Shown: positions 1 through 8,717 of the stretch, one piece after another
How the letters are laid out: each line of letters opens with the position of its first letter
Numbering within the stretch: position 1 is the stretch's first letter
Position numbers and translations under genes: made by a program
Notes under the pieces: model-generated
Databases searched by the model: none
The model's input: only the letters and a program-made list of their open reading frames with translations
What the model was told of the DNA's origin: nothing
Assembly: GCA_964466455.1 (NCBI GenBank)
Contig: CAYXNL010000041.1
Coordinates: 1-21,106 of the forward strand
Length of the DNA: 21,106 nt
Origin: S010-25 sp964466455
GTDB lineage: Bacteria > Pseudomonadota > Gammaproteobacteria > SZUA-229
Direction: 5' to 3'

Positions 1-2
1 GT

Positions 3-95
3 CAGGAAAAATTTATCACCCATCTACTTGCTAAACCTTATAGAAAAACAGAGTTAATAAAACGGATCCATTCAATACTTGACGATAAAACGTAA
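3..95 (+). CDS. C-terminal tail of a response-regulator receiver domain (partial)
   Basis: An open frame enters from the left edge and gives 30 residues before a TAA stop at 93-95. It reads ...FITHLLAKPYRKTELIKRIHSIL..., in which AKPYRKTEL is the typical beta5-alpha5 end of a CheY-like receiver domain: the conserved Lys-Pro followed by the last helix. This would be the end of a stand-alone response regulator or of a hybrid histidine kinase with a C-terminal receiver; the window cannot say which. The stop lies 5 bp from the convergent stop of yajQ, with no room for a terminator between them. The identification rests on a short tail only. Confidence 0.7.
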   Translation, partial: QEKFITHLLAKPYRKTELIKRIHSILDDKT

Positions 96-100
96 CCGGA

Positions 101-583
101 TCAATCTCTAAAATTAGTAAATTGTAATGGCTGTTCAATTTCTGACTCCTTGAGAAAAGCCATTATGGACTGTAGATCATCACGCTTCTTACCAGTAATG
201 CGAATCTGTTCACCCTGAATAGCTGCCTGCACCTTAAATTTATTGCTTTTAATTAATTTGACAATTTTCTTCGTCGTTTCGCTATCAATACCCTGCTTCA
301 CAGTAATTGTCTGATAGGCTCGCAAACCACGTTCCTCTACTTTTGAACGATCCAGACAGCGCGTATCAATACCTCGCCGGGTAAGTTTGTTTATCATAAT
401 ATCGCGCATCTGTTTGAGTTGAAAACCACTCTGGGCTTCAAACTTCATTTCTGACTCTTTTAATTCAATTTTGGCATCACTGCCCTTGAAATCAAACCGC
501 GAGCTTACTTCACGGTTAATCTGATCGACCGCGTTCATTAATTCATGTTTATCCACTTCGGAAACAACATCAAAAGAAGGCAT
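101..583 (-). CDS. yajQ: YajQ family nucleotide-binding protein
   Basis: A 160-residue protein, the usual family length, opening with MPSFDVVSEVD and carrying FDFKGSDA near residues 31-38 and a GEQIRITGKKRDDLQ block near the C-terminus. These are hallmarks of YajQ (UPF0234/DUF520), a small cytosolic protein with a double ferredoxin-like fold. Family members bind nucleotides, and some bind cyclic di-GMP and act on transcription; that role cannot be read from this sequence. The ATG has a good ribosome site (GGAG about 8 bases upstream). It lies 57 bp downstream of trmJ on the same strand. A perfect TATAAT on the minus strand (620-625) with no good -35 could be a weak internal promoter; otherwise the two genes are co-transcribed. 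Its 3' end faces the receiver-domain fragment. Confidence 0.93.
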   Translation of the reverse strand: MPSFDVVSEVDKHELMNAVDQINREVSSRFDFKGSDAKIELKESEMKFEAQSGFQLKQMRDIMINKLTRRGIDTRCLDRSKVEERGLRAYQTITVKQGIDSETTKKIVKLIKSNKFKVQAAIQGEQIRITGKKRDDLQSIMAFLKESEIEQPLQFTNFRD

Positions 584-640
584 AAAAATACTCCACTGAC
601 TAATTTGAAAGGAATGGCAATTATACCTATTGTGTCACTA

Positions 641-1408
641 TTAATGTTTATCTCTACGATATTTTCTGCCCTGTATAGCTGAACAGATCCCCCGAAAAAT
701 AGCTACTTCACGTTGTGTAGTTCCTGCTCGATTAAACAGCCCCTTAATTCGACGCATGACTATATCGGGTTCATGGGTGCCAAAAAATCGCACCTGCTCC
801 AGCACCGAAAAAAGGTGCTGATACAATCCTGCCAATGCATCCATACTGGCAAGCACATCATCACTGTGCTTTTTGCCCTGGGGCAACGGTTCTGCGGATA
901 CATTTTTTAATGCTGTGCGCCTTAATTCATAACAGAGTATCTGCACTGCCGCCGCCACATTAAGTGAACTGTATACCTCGCTGGTCGGAATATGCACCAG
1001 TGCATTACACAGTTCCAGCTCTTTGTTAGTCAGGCCACTGCGCTCACGGCCAAAAACAACAGCAACATCGCAATCAGCATCTGCGGCATGTGTCAGACAG
1101 GTTTGTGCACAATCTTCAGGTGAATAGACCGACCAGTCAATTGTGCGGCTGCGGGCACTGGTACCGGCAACGAACACGCAACCTTGCAGTGCCTGCTCAA
1201 GTGTTTCGACAACTGTTGCCTGATTTAAAATATCATCAGCGCCAGCAGCACGCTGACAGGCTTCATAACCTGGAAAGTCCGCCGGTGCCACCAGCACTAG
1301 TTGTGACAGCCCCATATTTTTCATAGCACGGGCAGCCGCCCCGATATTACCGGGGTGAGAGGTATAAACCATTACAATACGGACACGTTGCAGTATTTCA
1401 TCAGACAT
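641..1408 (-). CDS. trmJ: tRNA (cytidine/uridine-2'-O-)-methyltransferase TrmJ
   Basis: A 255-residue SPOUT/TrmH-superfamily methyltransferase. All three knot motifs are present: NIGAAARAMK at residues 21-30, VFGRERSGLTNKE at 118-130 and SSLNVAAAVQ at 147-156. The long C-terminal extension (180-255) is typical of TrmJ, which methylates the ribose of residue 32 in several tRNAs. I chose the ATG at 1408 (MSDEILQRVRIVMV...) because it has a GGAAA upstream and matches the usual family N-terminus. A TTG 11 codons upstream (1441) would only lengthen the protein into the intergenic region. The gene is divergent from suhB across 88 bp and followed by yajQ. The closely related TrmH-family enzyme TrmL is shorter and lacks this tail, so TrmJ is preferred. 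Confidence 0.9.
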   Translation of the reverse strand: MSDEILQRVRIVMVYTSHPGNIGAAARAMKNMGLSQLVLVAPADFPGYEACQRAAGADDILNQATVVETLEQALQGCVFVAGTSARSRTIDWSVYSPEDCAQTCLTHAADADCDVAVVFGRERSGLTNKELELCNALVHIPTSEVYSSLNVAAAVQILCYELRRTALKNVSAEPLPQGKKHSDDVLASMDALAGLYQHLFSVLEQVRFFGTHEPDIVMRRIKGLFNRAGTTQREVAIFRGICSAIQGRKYRRDKH

Positions 1409-1457
1409 ACGTATTTTTCCAGCAGTTTGCGGATGTTTCAAACACGCTATTCTGCTA

Positions 1458-1466
1458 TGCTATACG
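1458..1466 (+). promoter_or_regulatory. Candidate extended -10 promoter of suhB
   Basis: The divergent trmJ-suhB gap (1409-1496) holds TGCTATACG, which fits an extended -10 (TGn followed by a TATAAT-like hexamer with four matches). It lies 30 bp before the preferred suhB ATG. No convincing -35 is seen at the right distance. I see no clear promoter for trmJ on the other strand. Confidence 0.3.
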
Positions 1467-1496
1467 CCGAATTAACACCGTTCTTTGAAAAAAATT

Positions 1497-2309
1497 ATGC
1501 AACCAATGGTAAATATTGCAGTAAAAGCTGCACGTGCTGCCGGCGATATTATTGTCCGTAACATGGATCGACTGGATCGCTTAAAGGTCACGACCAAACA
1601 GAATAACGATTTCGTCAGCAATGTCGATTACCAGTCGGAGCAGGCGATTATTGACATACTCAAATACGCCTACCCTGAATACGGCATTCTTGCTGAGGAA
1701 AGTGGAATACAGAATGAAACCGCCGATTTCCAGTGGATTATCGACCCGCTCGACGGCACCACCAACTACCTGCATGGTTTTCCTCAGTTTGCCGTTTCCA
1801 TTGCACTGAAGCATAAAAACCGGCTTGAGGTCGGGGTTATCTATGATCCGCTATCACAGGAACTGTTTAGCGCCTCACGCGGTAACGGAGCGACTCTAAA
1901 CGGCAAAAAAATCCGTGTCAGCAATCATAAAGGTCTGCATAACGCCCTACTTGGTACCGGTTTCCCCTATTGCGACCTGAGCTACCTCGATACCTATCTG
2001 GAAACCATGAAGGCTCTGATGCAAAAAACCGCTGGTCTGCGCCGCCCTGGTTCTGCCGCCCTCGACCTTGCCTGGCTAGCCGCTGGCCGTATCGACGGTT
2101 TCTGGGAATTCAATCTGAAAGCCTGGGATATCGCTGCCGGTGCCCTTATTGTGCGCGAAGCCGGTGGCATTGTCAGTGATTTTAAAAACCAGGATGGTTA
2201 TCTGCAAAGTGGTGATATTATTGCCGCGGCACCAAAAGTATTTCCTGAAATGATACAGATTATTCAGGCCAGAGTGAAAGGCAGTACATATATGGAGCGA
2301 TTGAGCTAG
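1497..2309 (+). CDS. suhB: Inositol-1-monophosphatase SuhB
   Basis: A 270-residue member of the inositol monophosphatase (FIG) superfamily. The metal-binding signature is complete: an EE pair at 67-68, IDPLDGTTN at 82-90 (both Asp and the GTTN) and WDIAAG at 210-215 near the C-terminus. The enzyme removes phosphate from inositol-1-phosphate in a Mg-dependent reaction. In enterobacteria SuhB also joins the NusB/NusE antitermination complex on rRNA operons, which may be its conserved role here. I chose ATG 1497 (MQPMVNIAVKAAR) because it matches the family N-terminus; the frame also opens at a TTG at 1485. A dynamin-like GTPase gene follows after 34 bp on the same strand, suggesting co-transcription. 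Confidence 0.93.
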   Translation: MQPMVNIAVKAARAAGDIIVRNMDRLDRLKVTTKQNNDFVSNVDYQSEQAIIDILKYAYPEYGILAEESGIQNETADFQWIIDPLDGTTNYLHGFPQFAVSIALKHKNRLEVGVIYDPLSQELFSASRGNGATLNGKKIRVSNHKGLHNALLGTGFPYCDLSYLDTYLETMKALMQKTAGLRRPGSAALDLAWLAAGRIDGFWEFNLKAWDIAAGALIVREAGGIVSDFKNQDGYLQSGDIIAAAPKVFPEMIQIIQARVKGSTYMERLS

Positions 2310-2343
2310 AACGAAGAACGTATCATGAGGTAAGCCAAACGTT

Positions 2344-4095
2344 ATGTCACCACCCGTACAGCTATCAGATGCTCTGCCGGATAACTTCCGGCACTATCTA
2401 GGTGAGGCAGAAACACTGCAATGCCTGCCAGCTACCGAACTGCAAAGCCTGCGTCAGCGGCTTGAATCGAATGTATTCAACCTGGTTGTTATGGGGGAGT
2501 TCAAGCGGGGAAAAAGCAGTGTCATCAATGCCCTCATCGGTGAAAATGTACTACCTGTGGGAGTTATCCCGCTAACCGCTATTGCCACCTTTCTCGAATA
2601 TGGCAAAACAGCTGCCATGCAAATTCTGTTTCAGGATGGTAGAGAAACACAGGCCGAGGTGCAGACATTATGGGATTTTGCAACCGAAAAAGGTAACCCC
2701 GGCAACGAAAAAAAGGTGGCGGAAGTACATATCCGCTGGCCCTCTCCCTGGCTAAAGCTCGGCGTCCGGCTGATTGACACACCGGGAATCGGCTCGGTGC
2801 ACCAGCACAATAGTGATGTAACCTATGACATGCTACCGCGTAGCGATGCGGTATTACTGGTGCTCTCCGTCGATCAGCCCATCGGGCAGGTTGAACAGGA
2901 TTTTCTCAGGCAGATACGCGATTATGCAGGCCGTATCTTCTTTCTGCTCAACAAGGTGGATATGCTGACAGCGGACGAACTTGATGAATCACTAGCCTTC
3001 GTCTCGCAAGTCGTCACCGAAACCATGGGCGACTCGGTAACATTATTTCCAATTTCCGCACGTCTGGCCCTGGCAGAGCAGGATAGCCAGTCGGCAGATC
3101 AGCAGGAAAAAAGCGGCTTTCCTGTATTCACTAAAGCCCTGCAACATTTTCTTGCTCGTGACCGGGACAATGCGCTGGTTACCTCGCTATCCAGAAGCCT
3201 GTTACGGCTCCTCAACCAGGCAAAATTTAGCACTGAACTGACCCTTTCTTCTCTGAGCGTACCCATAGAAGAATTGCGCCATAAAGTAAAGGCATTTAAA
3301 AACAAGCGCGACGAAATGATACAGGAAGGCAGAGATTTCAGTATTCTGTTAAAAGCGGAAGTCAAACATCTGGCTGATAACGATGTCACCACAGATGTGG
3401 AAGAGGTAACGTCCCGAATAAGCGGAAAAATTGATAGCGAAGTGGTCAATCATTTTAACAACGTGCATCATCTACCTTCCCACAAAATGGATGAATCACT
3501 AAGGCAGTGTGCAATAGAGGCCGTGCGTGCTGACTGGGACCGGTTCCGTCGTGATGAAGATGAAAAACTTGAAGCCGCCTTTCAACATATTTGTGCCCGC
3601 TTCAGTGGAAAAATTAATACCACGGTGGATGAACTCTACCGGTTTTCTTCAGACCTGTTTGCTATTCCATTTGATACCGTAAGCACCGACACAAACTGGA
3701 GCGTTCCATCCAGGTTCTATTACAAATTCTGGGAAGCGCCCGGCAGTATGCGGTTAATGACCACCTCGTTGCTTCATGCCCTGCCAAAATTTCTCGGTGA
3801 CCGGCTAATTCTCAGAAATGCCAGAATTTATGCACGTGAGCTGGCAAATACCCAGGCCGGCCGGGTACGTTATGATTTTGCGCAGCATCTTGACAAGAGC
3901 ATGTACACGTTTGAAAAAGAGATGCGCGAACGGCTCACTGTAGCCGTAGAACATATTGAAGCTGCCGTAAATAAAGGACTTAAACTCGCCGCAGGCAATG
4001 CCGAAGAAGCGGATGCAGCAGAAAAACGCTTCACCACAAGACTGCAGGCACTCAACACGCTGGTCAAAAAAATAAAAATAAGCATCGGTCTGTAG
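2344..4095 (+). CDS. Dynamin-like GTPase
   Basis: A 583-residue bacterial dynamin-superfamily GTPase. The G domain shows the P-loop GEFKRGKSS at 51-59, a switch I threonine in IPLTAIAT near 75-82, DTPGIGS at 145-151 and NKVD at 203-206. The rest (about 270-583) is mostly charged and predicted helical, as in the neck/trunk stalk of bacterial dynamin-like proteins. A more hydrophobic stretch around 455-490 could correspond to a membrane-contacting paddle, but no clear transmembrane segment is seen. Family members bind and remodel membranes or affect chromosome and cell-envelope processes. Bacterial dynamins often occur as pairs; here there is one, 34 bp after suhB. The substrate membrane and role are unknown. 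GAGG at 2325-2329 is a slightly distant ribosome site. It converges on ibaG with a 47-bp gap and no obvious terminator. Confidence 0.85.
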   Translation: MSPPVQLSDALPDNFRHYLGEAETLQCLPATELQSLRQRLESNVFNLVVMGEFKRGKSSVINALIGENVLPVGVIPLTAIATFLEYGKTAAMQILFQDGRETQAEVQTLWDFATEKGNPGNEKKVAEVHIRWPSPWLKLGVRLIDTPGIGSVHQHNSDVTYDMLPRSDAVLLVLSVDQPIGQVEQDFLRQIRDYAGRIFFLLNKVDMLTADELDESLAFVSQVVTETMGDSVTLFPISARLALAEQDSQSADQQEKSGFPVFTKALQHFLARDRDNALVTSLSRSLLRLLNQAKFSTELTLSSLSVPIEELRHKVKAFKNKRDEMIQEGRDFSILLKAEVKHLADNDVTTDVEEVTSRISGKIDSEVVNHFNNVHHLPSHKMDESLRQCAIEAVRADWDRFRRDEDEKLEAAFQHICARFSGKINTTVDELYRFSSDLFAIPFDTVSTDTNWSVPSRFYYKFWEAPGSMRLMTTSLLHALPKFLGDRLILRNARIYARELANTQAGRVRYDFAQHLDKSMYTFEKEMRERLTVAVEHIEAAVNKGLKLAAGNAEEADAAEKRFTTRLQALNTLVKKIKISIGL

Positions 4096-4142
4096 GACTT
4101 ATTTCAGCAAATTTCAAGTATCACAAGTTGTTCAGAGGTTCC

Positions 4143-4385
4143 CTAACTATTCTGCTTTGCCCACTCTGCTTTTGTATAGGCCTTAATCGTTAAGGCGTGC
4201 ATAGCGCCACTTTGAAGTGGCTCATTTAACAGTGCATACACCATTTTCTGTTCTGCCACCATGCTCATGCCTTCGAAAATATCCGCTATTACAATGGCGG
4301 TATATTTGCTACCATCCGCCGTTACCATTGCCTCACTATCTTTAATACCGGTCTCGATAATACGTTTTACTTCATCTGTCTGCAT
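4143..4385 (-). CDS. ibaG: BolA/IbaG family iron metabolism protein
   Basis: An 80-residue BolA-family protein, the usual length of the IbaG (YrbA) branch. It has the class II KH-like fold pattern, with FEGMSMVAEQKMVYALL in the middle and MHALTIKAYTKAEW at 62-75. His63 in the MHAL motif is the conserved residue that, with monothiol glutaredoxin (GrxD), ligates a [2Fe-2S] cluster in the family. The short spacer and the AYTKAEWA ending favour IbaG over BolA itself. In many gammaproteobacteria ibaG sits beside murA and mla/toluene-tolerance genes. Here it is alone, convergent with the dynamin gene and divergent from rlmM. Confidence 0.88.
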   Translation of the reverse strand: MQTDEVKRIIETGIKDSEAMVTADGSKYTAIVIADIFEGMSMVAEQKMVYALLNEPLQSGAMHALTIKAYTKAEWAKQNS

Positions 4386-4441
4386 TGTATCCTCAAGTGA
4401 TTGCTGACTGTACTAATTACCGTTCTCCTTAGTAAGTGCGT

Positions 4442-4456
4442 TATAGTACACTGTAC
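4442..4456 (+). promoter_or_regulatory. Candidate -10 and overlapping palindrome before rlmM
   Basis: Between ibaG and rlmM there is TATAGT (4442-4447, five of six matches to a -10 hexamer), overlapped by a perfect 11-bp palindrome GTACA-C-TGTAC (4446-4456). The hexamer lies 34 bp before the rlmM ATG. No good -35 is evident. The palindrome could be an operator or chance; I know no regulator for it. Confidence 0.3.
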
Positions 4457-4481
4457 AACCGGTTTTTGACATCCTGCCTTA

Positions 4482-5552
4482 ATGAGTATGCTTAAAAAAA
4501 TTCTATTATTATGCCGTCCGGGTTTTGAAAAAGAATGCGCCGGTGAAATCATTGCGTTGGCAAACCAGCAACAATTCCCCGCCTATATTCAAACCGGTGA
4601 GAACAGTGGTGTTGTTCTGCTTGTTAGCAGTACAGAGCGAGAAACCACTGATTTAATCGCCAATATCCGGTTTCACCAGCTTATTTTTACCCGGCAATGG
4701 TTTGTGGCAATGGCCAATGAACTTGTTTTACCTGAAACCAACCGCCTGCCTGATATAGTGCGCGGTATCAACCAGCTCGATACCGATTTTTATGATATTG
4801 AAATGGATTATGCCGATACCAATGAAGGCAAGGCATTAAATACTTTCTGTCGGCAGTTTAAACCTCATGTTTTATCCGCGCTAAAAAAACAGCGCCGAAT
4901 CTCAGCCCATTCGCACTGGCGATTACATCTGTTTTTTCGTGACTCCCAACACGTTACGATTGGCATGGCGTCAATAGCTAACAGCGCGCACCACAGCATG
5001 GGTATTCCCCGCTTAAAAATGCCAGCCTCTGCGCCCAGTCGCTCCACCTTGAAACTGGAAGAAGCCATTCACTGGTTTTTGTCCGCCGAACAGCAGAAGA
5101 AATTATTTAAATCTGGTATGAACGCAGTGGATCTGGGCGCTGCCCCCGGTGGCTGGAGCTGGCAACTGGTACAGCGTGGTATACTGGTAACCGCCATTGA
5201 TAACGGGCCAATGCAGGACACATTGATGAAAACGGGTATGGTTGAACACATAAAGACAGATGCCTTTACCTATGCCCCGGTAAAAAAAGCACACTGGCTG
5301 GTATGTGATATGGCAGAAAGACCTCTGCATGTCAGCCGCTTAATTGTTCGCTGGTTCACCAGTCGGCAATGCAGCCATGCCATTTTTAACCTGAAACTGC
5401 CAATGAAAAAACGCCTCGCCAGTGTACAGGAATGTTTAGCGCTACTACAGCAGAAACTTTCAGCCGCAAAAATAAGCCATACTATCGAGGCAAAACATCT
5501 GTATCATGACCGCGAAGAAATCACTGTTTTTATTACAACAACAAACAGATAG
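4482..5552 (+). CDS. rlmM: 23S rRNA (cytidine-2498-2'-O)-methyltransferase RlmM
   Basis: A 356-residue protein, close to the E. coli RlmM length (about 366). It has an N-terminal THUMP-like RNA-binding part (about 1-180, with LCRPGFEKECAGEI at 10-23) and a Rossmann-fold methyltransferase part. The SAM-binding loop is DLGAAPGGWSW (217-227). The catalytic K-D-K-E set is consistent with D276 in VCDMAE, K305 in NLKLPMKK and E345 or E346 in YHDREEITVF. RlmM methylates the ribose of C2498 in the peptidyl-transferase region of 23S rRNA. The ATG at 4482 has only a weak ribosome site; a second Met two codons later is an alternative. It stands alone: the next gene starts 134 bp downstream behind its own putative promoter. 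Confidence 0.9.
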   Translation: MSMLKKILLLCRPGFEKECAGEIIALANQQQFPAYIQTGENSGVVLLVSSTERETTDLIANIRFHQLIFTRQWFVAMANELVLPETNRLPDIVRGINQLDTDFYDIEMDYADTNEGKALNTFCRQFKPHVLSALKKQRRISAHSHWRLHLFFRDSQHVTIGMASIANSAHHSMGIPRLKMPASAPSRSTLKLEEAIHWFLSAEQQKKLFKSGMNAVDLGAAPGGWSWQLVQRGILVTAIDNGPMQDTLMKTGMVEHIKTDAFTYAPVKKAHWLVCDMAERPLHVSRLIVRWFTSRQCSHAIFNLKLPMKKRLASVQECLALLQQKLSAAKISHTIEAKHLYHDREEITVFITTTNR

Positions 5553-5620
5553 AGGCACCCTTAATATTGTTATCTTTTCTTTCGCGTGCTTTGCGTTTTT
5601 TTGCGGCCTGTTTTTTCATT

Positions 5621-5626
5621 TATAAT
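5621..5626 (+). promoter_or_regulatory. Candidate promoter of the cbbQ-cbbO-sbcB group
   Basis: A perfect TATAAT lies 60 bp before the cbbQ start. The upstream stretch is T-rich; TTGCGG at 5601-5606 is only 14 bp away, so the -35 is weak or an activator is needed. GGAG at 5672-5675 is the cbbQ ribosome site. I see no copy of the GCGACA/TGTCGC operator found before regB here. Confidence 0.4.
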
Positions 5627-5686
5627 CTTACACACCATATTTTCGCAGCGAGCTACGGGGAATCAAACCCTGGAGATTAAATCACT

Positions 5687-6499
5687 ATGCAAAGCAAGGT
5701 TTTAAAACCCGAAGAGTATTTCATTGAAAACGAACCCTATTACCACTCTACTGGTGATGAAATTGAAATCTTTGAAGCAGCTTACCGTCAGTCGTTGCCG
5801 ATTTTACTTAAAGGCCCGACTGGCTGTGGCAAAACTCGCTTTATGGAACACATGGCATGGCGATTAAAACGTCCGTTAATCACCGTTTCCTGCCATGATG
5901 ATTTAACCGCTTCCGATCTGGTGGGCCGTTTTCTAATTTCCAGCGGTGAAACACTATGGGTTGATGGTCCGCTGGCGCGAGCCGTACGTCATGGTGCAAT
6001 CTGTTACCTTGATGAGGTAGTTGAAGCGCGCAAAGATACCACAGTGGTCATTCACCCACTGGCTGATGACCGTCGTGTACTGCCGATGGAAAAAGTTGGC
6101 GAACTGCTGGAAGCGACACCGGACTTCTGCCTCACCATTTCCTATAATCCCGGTTACCAGAGTGTGATGAAAGACCTTAAACAAAGCACCCGCCAGCGTT
6201 TTATTGCGCTAGAATTTAATTACCCGGACGCAGAACTGGAAGCAGAAATTATTATAACGGAAACCGGTATTGATGCACCCACAGCAAAACAACTGGTAAA
6301 ATTTGCCCACATGACCCGTGATCTGAAAGGCAGCGGTCTGGACGAAGGTGCCTCCACCCGTTTACTGGTTCATACCGCAAAACTGATCCATGAAGGGATC
6401 AAACCAGTTACTGCCTGTTCAACGGCTATCAGTCAGGCAATTACCGATGATGCGGATATGCTGCTGGCTATGGATGAACTTTCTTCTTCTTTATTTTAA
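5687..6499 (+). CDS. cbbQ: CbbQ/NirQ/NorQ-type MoxR AAA+ ATPase
   Basis: A 270-residue MoxR-class AAA+ ATPase of the CbbQ/NirQ/NorQ family, full length. Walker A is GPTGCGKT (43-50), Walker B AICYLDE (104-110), the sensor-1 region SYNPGYQS (152-159) and the arginine-finger-type segment STRQRF (167-172). With the VWA protein CbbO it forms a chaperone-like complex that uses ATP to release inhibitory sugar phosphates from RuBisCO (CbbQO activase). The NorQ branch instead helps mature nitric oxide reductase. Sequence alone does not fully separate these; the strong resemblance to CbbQ and the sulfur-oxidiser context favour CbbQ. Neither RuBisCO nor norCB is present in the window. cbbO follows after 23 bp. 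Confidence 0.82.
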   Translation: MQSKVLKPEEYFIENEPYYHSTGDEIEIFEAAYRQSLPILLKGPTGCGKTRFMEHMAWRLKRPLITVSCHDDLTASDLVGRFLISSGETLWVDGPLARAVRHGAICYLDEVVEARKDTTVVIHPLADDRRVLPMEKVGELLEATPDFCLTISYNPGYQSVMKDLKQSTRQRFIALEFNYPDAELEAEIIITETGIDAPTAKQLVKFAHMTRDLKGSGLDEGASTRLLVHTAKLIHEGIKPVTACSTAISQAITDDADMLLAMDELSSSLF

Positions 6500-6522
6500 G
6501 ACACTTCCTGTCCCTCTCCCGG

Positions 6523-8700
6523 ATGACACAGACACCACTCAATCTTCACACCCTTATTACTCGACTGAATATCTATTTCGATGTCGAATTCAGTTTTATT
6601 AAAAGTGAAGAAGCCGCCGCACTGATTGTAAAGCAACCACGATCCACTCAGGAATTTATTCTCGACCTGACCCAACGTGTTTCCGCCACTAGTGAAGAAC
6701 TCGCCTTTCAGTTTGCCTGTAGCGCTGTAAAGGCTCTCTCTGCAATGGATAAACGTCTGGTTGAAACCTGGGCAATGACCGCAACCGATAACTACGATCA
6801 GAAAGGTCTTTTCCCGGCAATGACAGTAATTCGTGAACTCGACCATTTTGTCGAGAATGCCAGATTGAATATCTGCGGTGCGATTCTGGAAGAAAAAATT
6901 TCCATACTACTGCCTTTTCTACAGGGTCTTAGCGGACGCAAGATGAAAATTGCTACAGATAAAATAGCTTACACGGATAGTGAAACTATTTATCTGCCAC
7001 CGATTATAGCCATCTTTGACACCCCGAAAAAAAATTTTCTTGTCTATAAAGCCACCATTGCCATGCTCTGGGCGCAGGTTCATTACGGCACTTTCTGGTT
7101 TAATTTTAATGAGCTGACTGAAACTGAAAATCCTGAAAATGAAAACCTGGAAACTAAAAATACGGCGTTAAAACTGATACAACTCTCTGCGCTGGAAACG
7201 ATTCGTCTTGAAGCCTGTATCAAACGGGAATTACCCGGTCTGTATCGAGATATGCAGAAGCTGAAACAAAAAGCAGCGCGACGGGAAAAAAACACATCAG
7301 CACAGGATTATCTCCAGGTAACCCGATGGCAGGCTATCCGCCAACGCCTTGGTCATAGAACAGCAACCGTTGTAGATAGCCTCGCGTGTTTACAGCAACT
7401 GACTACAGATGACTATCCACCCGTCTGTTGCTATCAAGGTATTTTAAACCCTGAAAAAGTTAAGCAGGTAATGCAAAAGCGGGTAGCGAAAGAAAAAGCT
7501 CTTTTCCGTATAGCACTAGGTGAACTGGCAAAAGAACGAATTCCACAGGCAGATGAGTCACAGTCATCAGTACTGCTAAAACAAAAAGAAGCTGTTAAAT
7601 TTTCATTACAGAAAAACACACAAAATGGTGTTATCGAATTAATGCTTGAAGGTGAGTTATTACCCCCATCTGAAGTAATGCATGAACTAGCCACATCCAT
7701 TACGATTGATTTTGGTGAAATTCCACCGGAATATTTATATGCGGCCGGCCCCGGTGAATACGACCTGAAAAAATATGAGGACGATAAACCTGATCCGGAT
7801 AATGTGTGGAAAGGCACCTACCATGAGGAAGGTGCTGAACGGTACAACGAATGGGATTTTAACCGTAATCACTATCATAAAAACTGGTGTGTATTACGGG
7901 AACTGGAAGTCAAACCCGAATATGATAACTTCGTTGCGACAACACTGGAAAAATATAAAACGCTGTTAAAAAAACTGCGTCACACTTTTGAAATTATTCG
8001 TGGTGAAGATAAATTACTAAAAAGACAGGTACACGGTGACGATATTGATATAGACGCTGTGGTTGAAGCTTTTGCGGATGTTGCCAGTGGCATGGAAATG
8101 AGTGACCGCCTGTTCACCAAAATGCATAAACACGAACGCAATGTTGCGGTAATTTTTTTGGTGGATATGAGCGGCTCGACCAAAGGCTGGATTAATGATG
8201 CCGAACGCGAGGCACTTGTTCTACTTGCCGAAGTACTGGAAATACTCGGTGACCGCTATGCCATTTACGGTTTTTCCGGGATGACCCGCAAACGTTGCGA
8301 ACTGTACAAAATAAAAACCTTTGATGAAGGCTACAATGATGAAATAAAAGCCCGCATTAGCAACATTCAGCCGCAGGACTATACCCGTATGGGCGTTTTT
8401 ATTCGCCACGCTACCCGCATGTTCAGCAAAATTGAAGCTGGCACAAAATTAATGATAACCCTGTCCGATGGTAAACCGGATGATTACGATACCTATCGCG
8501 GTGAATACGGTATCGAAGATACCCGTCAGGCTCTTTATGAAGCTCACCGTGATGGTATCCATTCCTTCTGTATTACTATCGACGAACAGGCGCGTGGCTA
8601 TCTGCCCCATATGTACGGTGTAGCAAACTACGCGGTAATAGATAACGTGGTACAGTTGCCACTAAAAGTTGCAGATATTTACCGCCGCCTGACGACCTGA
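6523..8700 (+). CDS. cbbO: CbbO/NorD-type VWA-domain activation protein
   Basis: A 725-residue cytosolic protein, close to the length of CbbO (about 770) and longer than most NorD. The N-terminal two thirds are helical adaptor sequence with an acidic stretch near 420-450. The C-terminal von Willebrand A domain has an intact MIDAS: D548-M-S550-G-S552, T621 in DYTRMG and D649 in TLSDGKPDDYD. In CbbQO the MIDAS contacts the RuBisCO large subunit and tethers the CbbQ hexamer. The intact MIDAS suggests an active adaptor. The ATG has no recognisable Shine-Dalgarno, only a pyrimidine-rich CCTCTCCCGG, so translation may depend on coupling to cbbQ. The alternative assignment is NorD of nitric oxide reductase; I favour CbbO with moderate certainty. 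Confidence 0.8.
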   Translation: MTQTPLNLHTLITRLNIYFDVEFSFIKSEEAAALIVKQPRSTQEFILDLTQRVSATSEELAFQFACSAVKALSAMDKRLVETWAMTATDNYDQKGLFPAMTVIRELDHFVENARLNICGAILEEKISILLPFLQGLSGRKMKIATDKIAYTDSETIYLPPIIAIFDTPKKNFLVYKATIAMLWAQVHYGTFWFNFNELTETENPENENLETKNTALKLIQLSALETIRLEACIKRELPGLYRDMQKLKQKAARREKNTSAQDYLQVTRWQAIRQRLGHRTATVVDSLACLQQLTTDDYPPVCCYQGILNPEKVKQVMQKRVAKEKALFRIALGELAKERIPQADESQSSVLLKQKEAVKFSLQKNTQNGVIELMLEGELLPPSEVMHELATSITIDFGEIPPEYLYAAGPGEYDLKKYEDDKPDPDNVWKGTYHEEGAERYNEWDFNRNHYHKNWCVLRELEVKPEYDNFVATTLEKYKTLLKKLRHTFEIIRGEDKLLKRQVHGDDIDIDAVVEAFADVASGMEMSDRLFTKMHKHERNVAVIFLVDMSGSTKGWINDAEREALVLLAEVLEILGDRYAIYGFSGMTRKRCELYKIKTFDEGYNDEIKARISNIQPQDYTRMGVFIRHATRMFSKIEAGTKLMITLSDGKPDDYDTYRGEYGIEDTRQALYEAHRDGIHSFCITIDEQARGYLPHMYGVANYAVIDNVVQLPLKVADIYRRLTT

Positions 8701-8717
8701 CTACTAACTAAATATAA

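Noticed and set aside
1409..1441. Longer TrmJ starting at TTG 1441
   Set aside because: The added 11 residues do not look like the family N-terminus; the ATG at 1408 does and has a better ribosome site.
5687..8700. NorQ/NorD of nitric oxide reductase as the first choice
   Set aside because: No norCB nearby; the length of the VWA protein and similarity to CbbQ favour CbbQO, though NorQD is not excluded.
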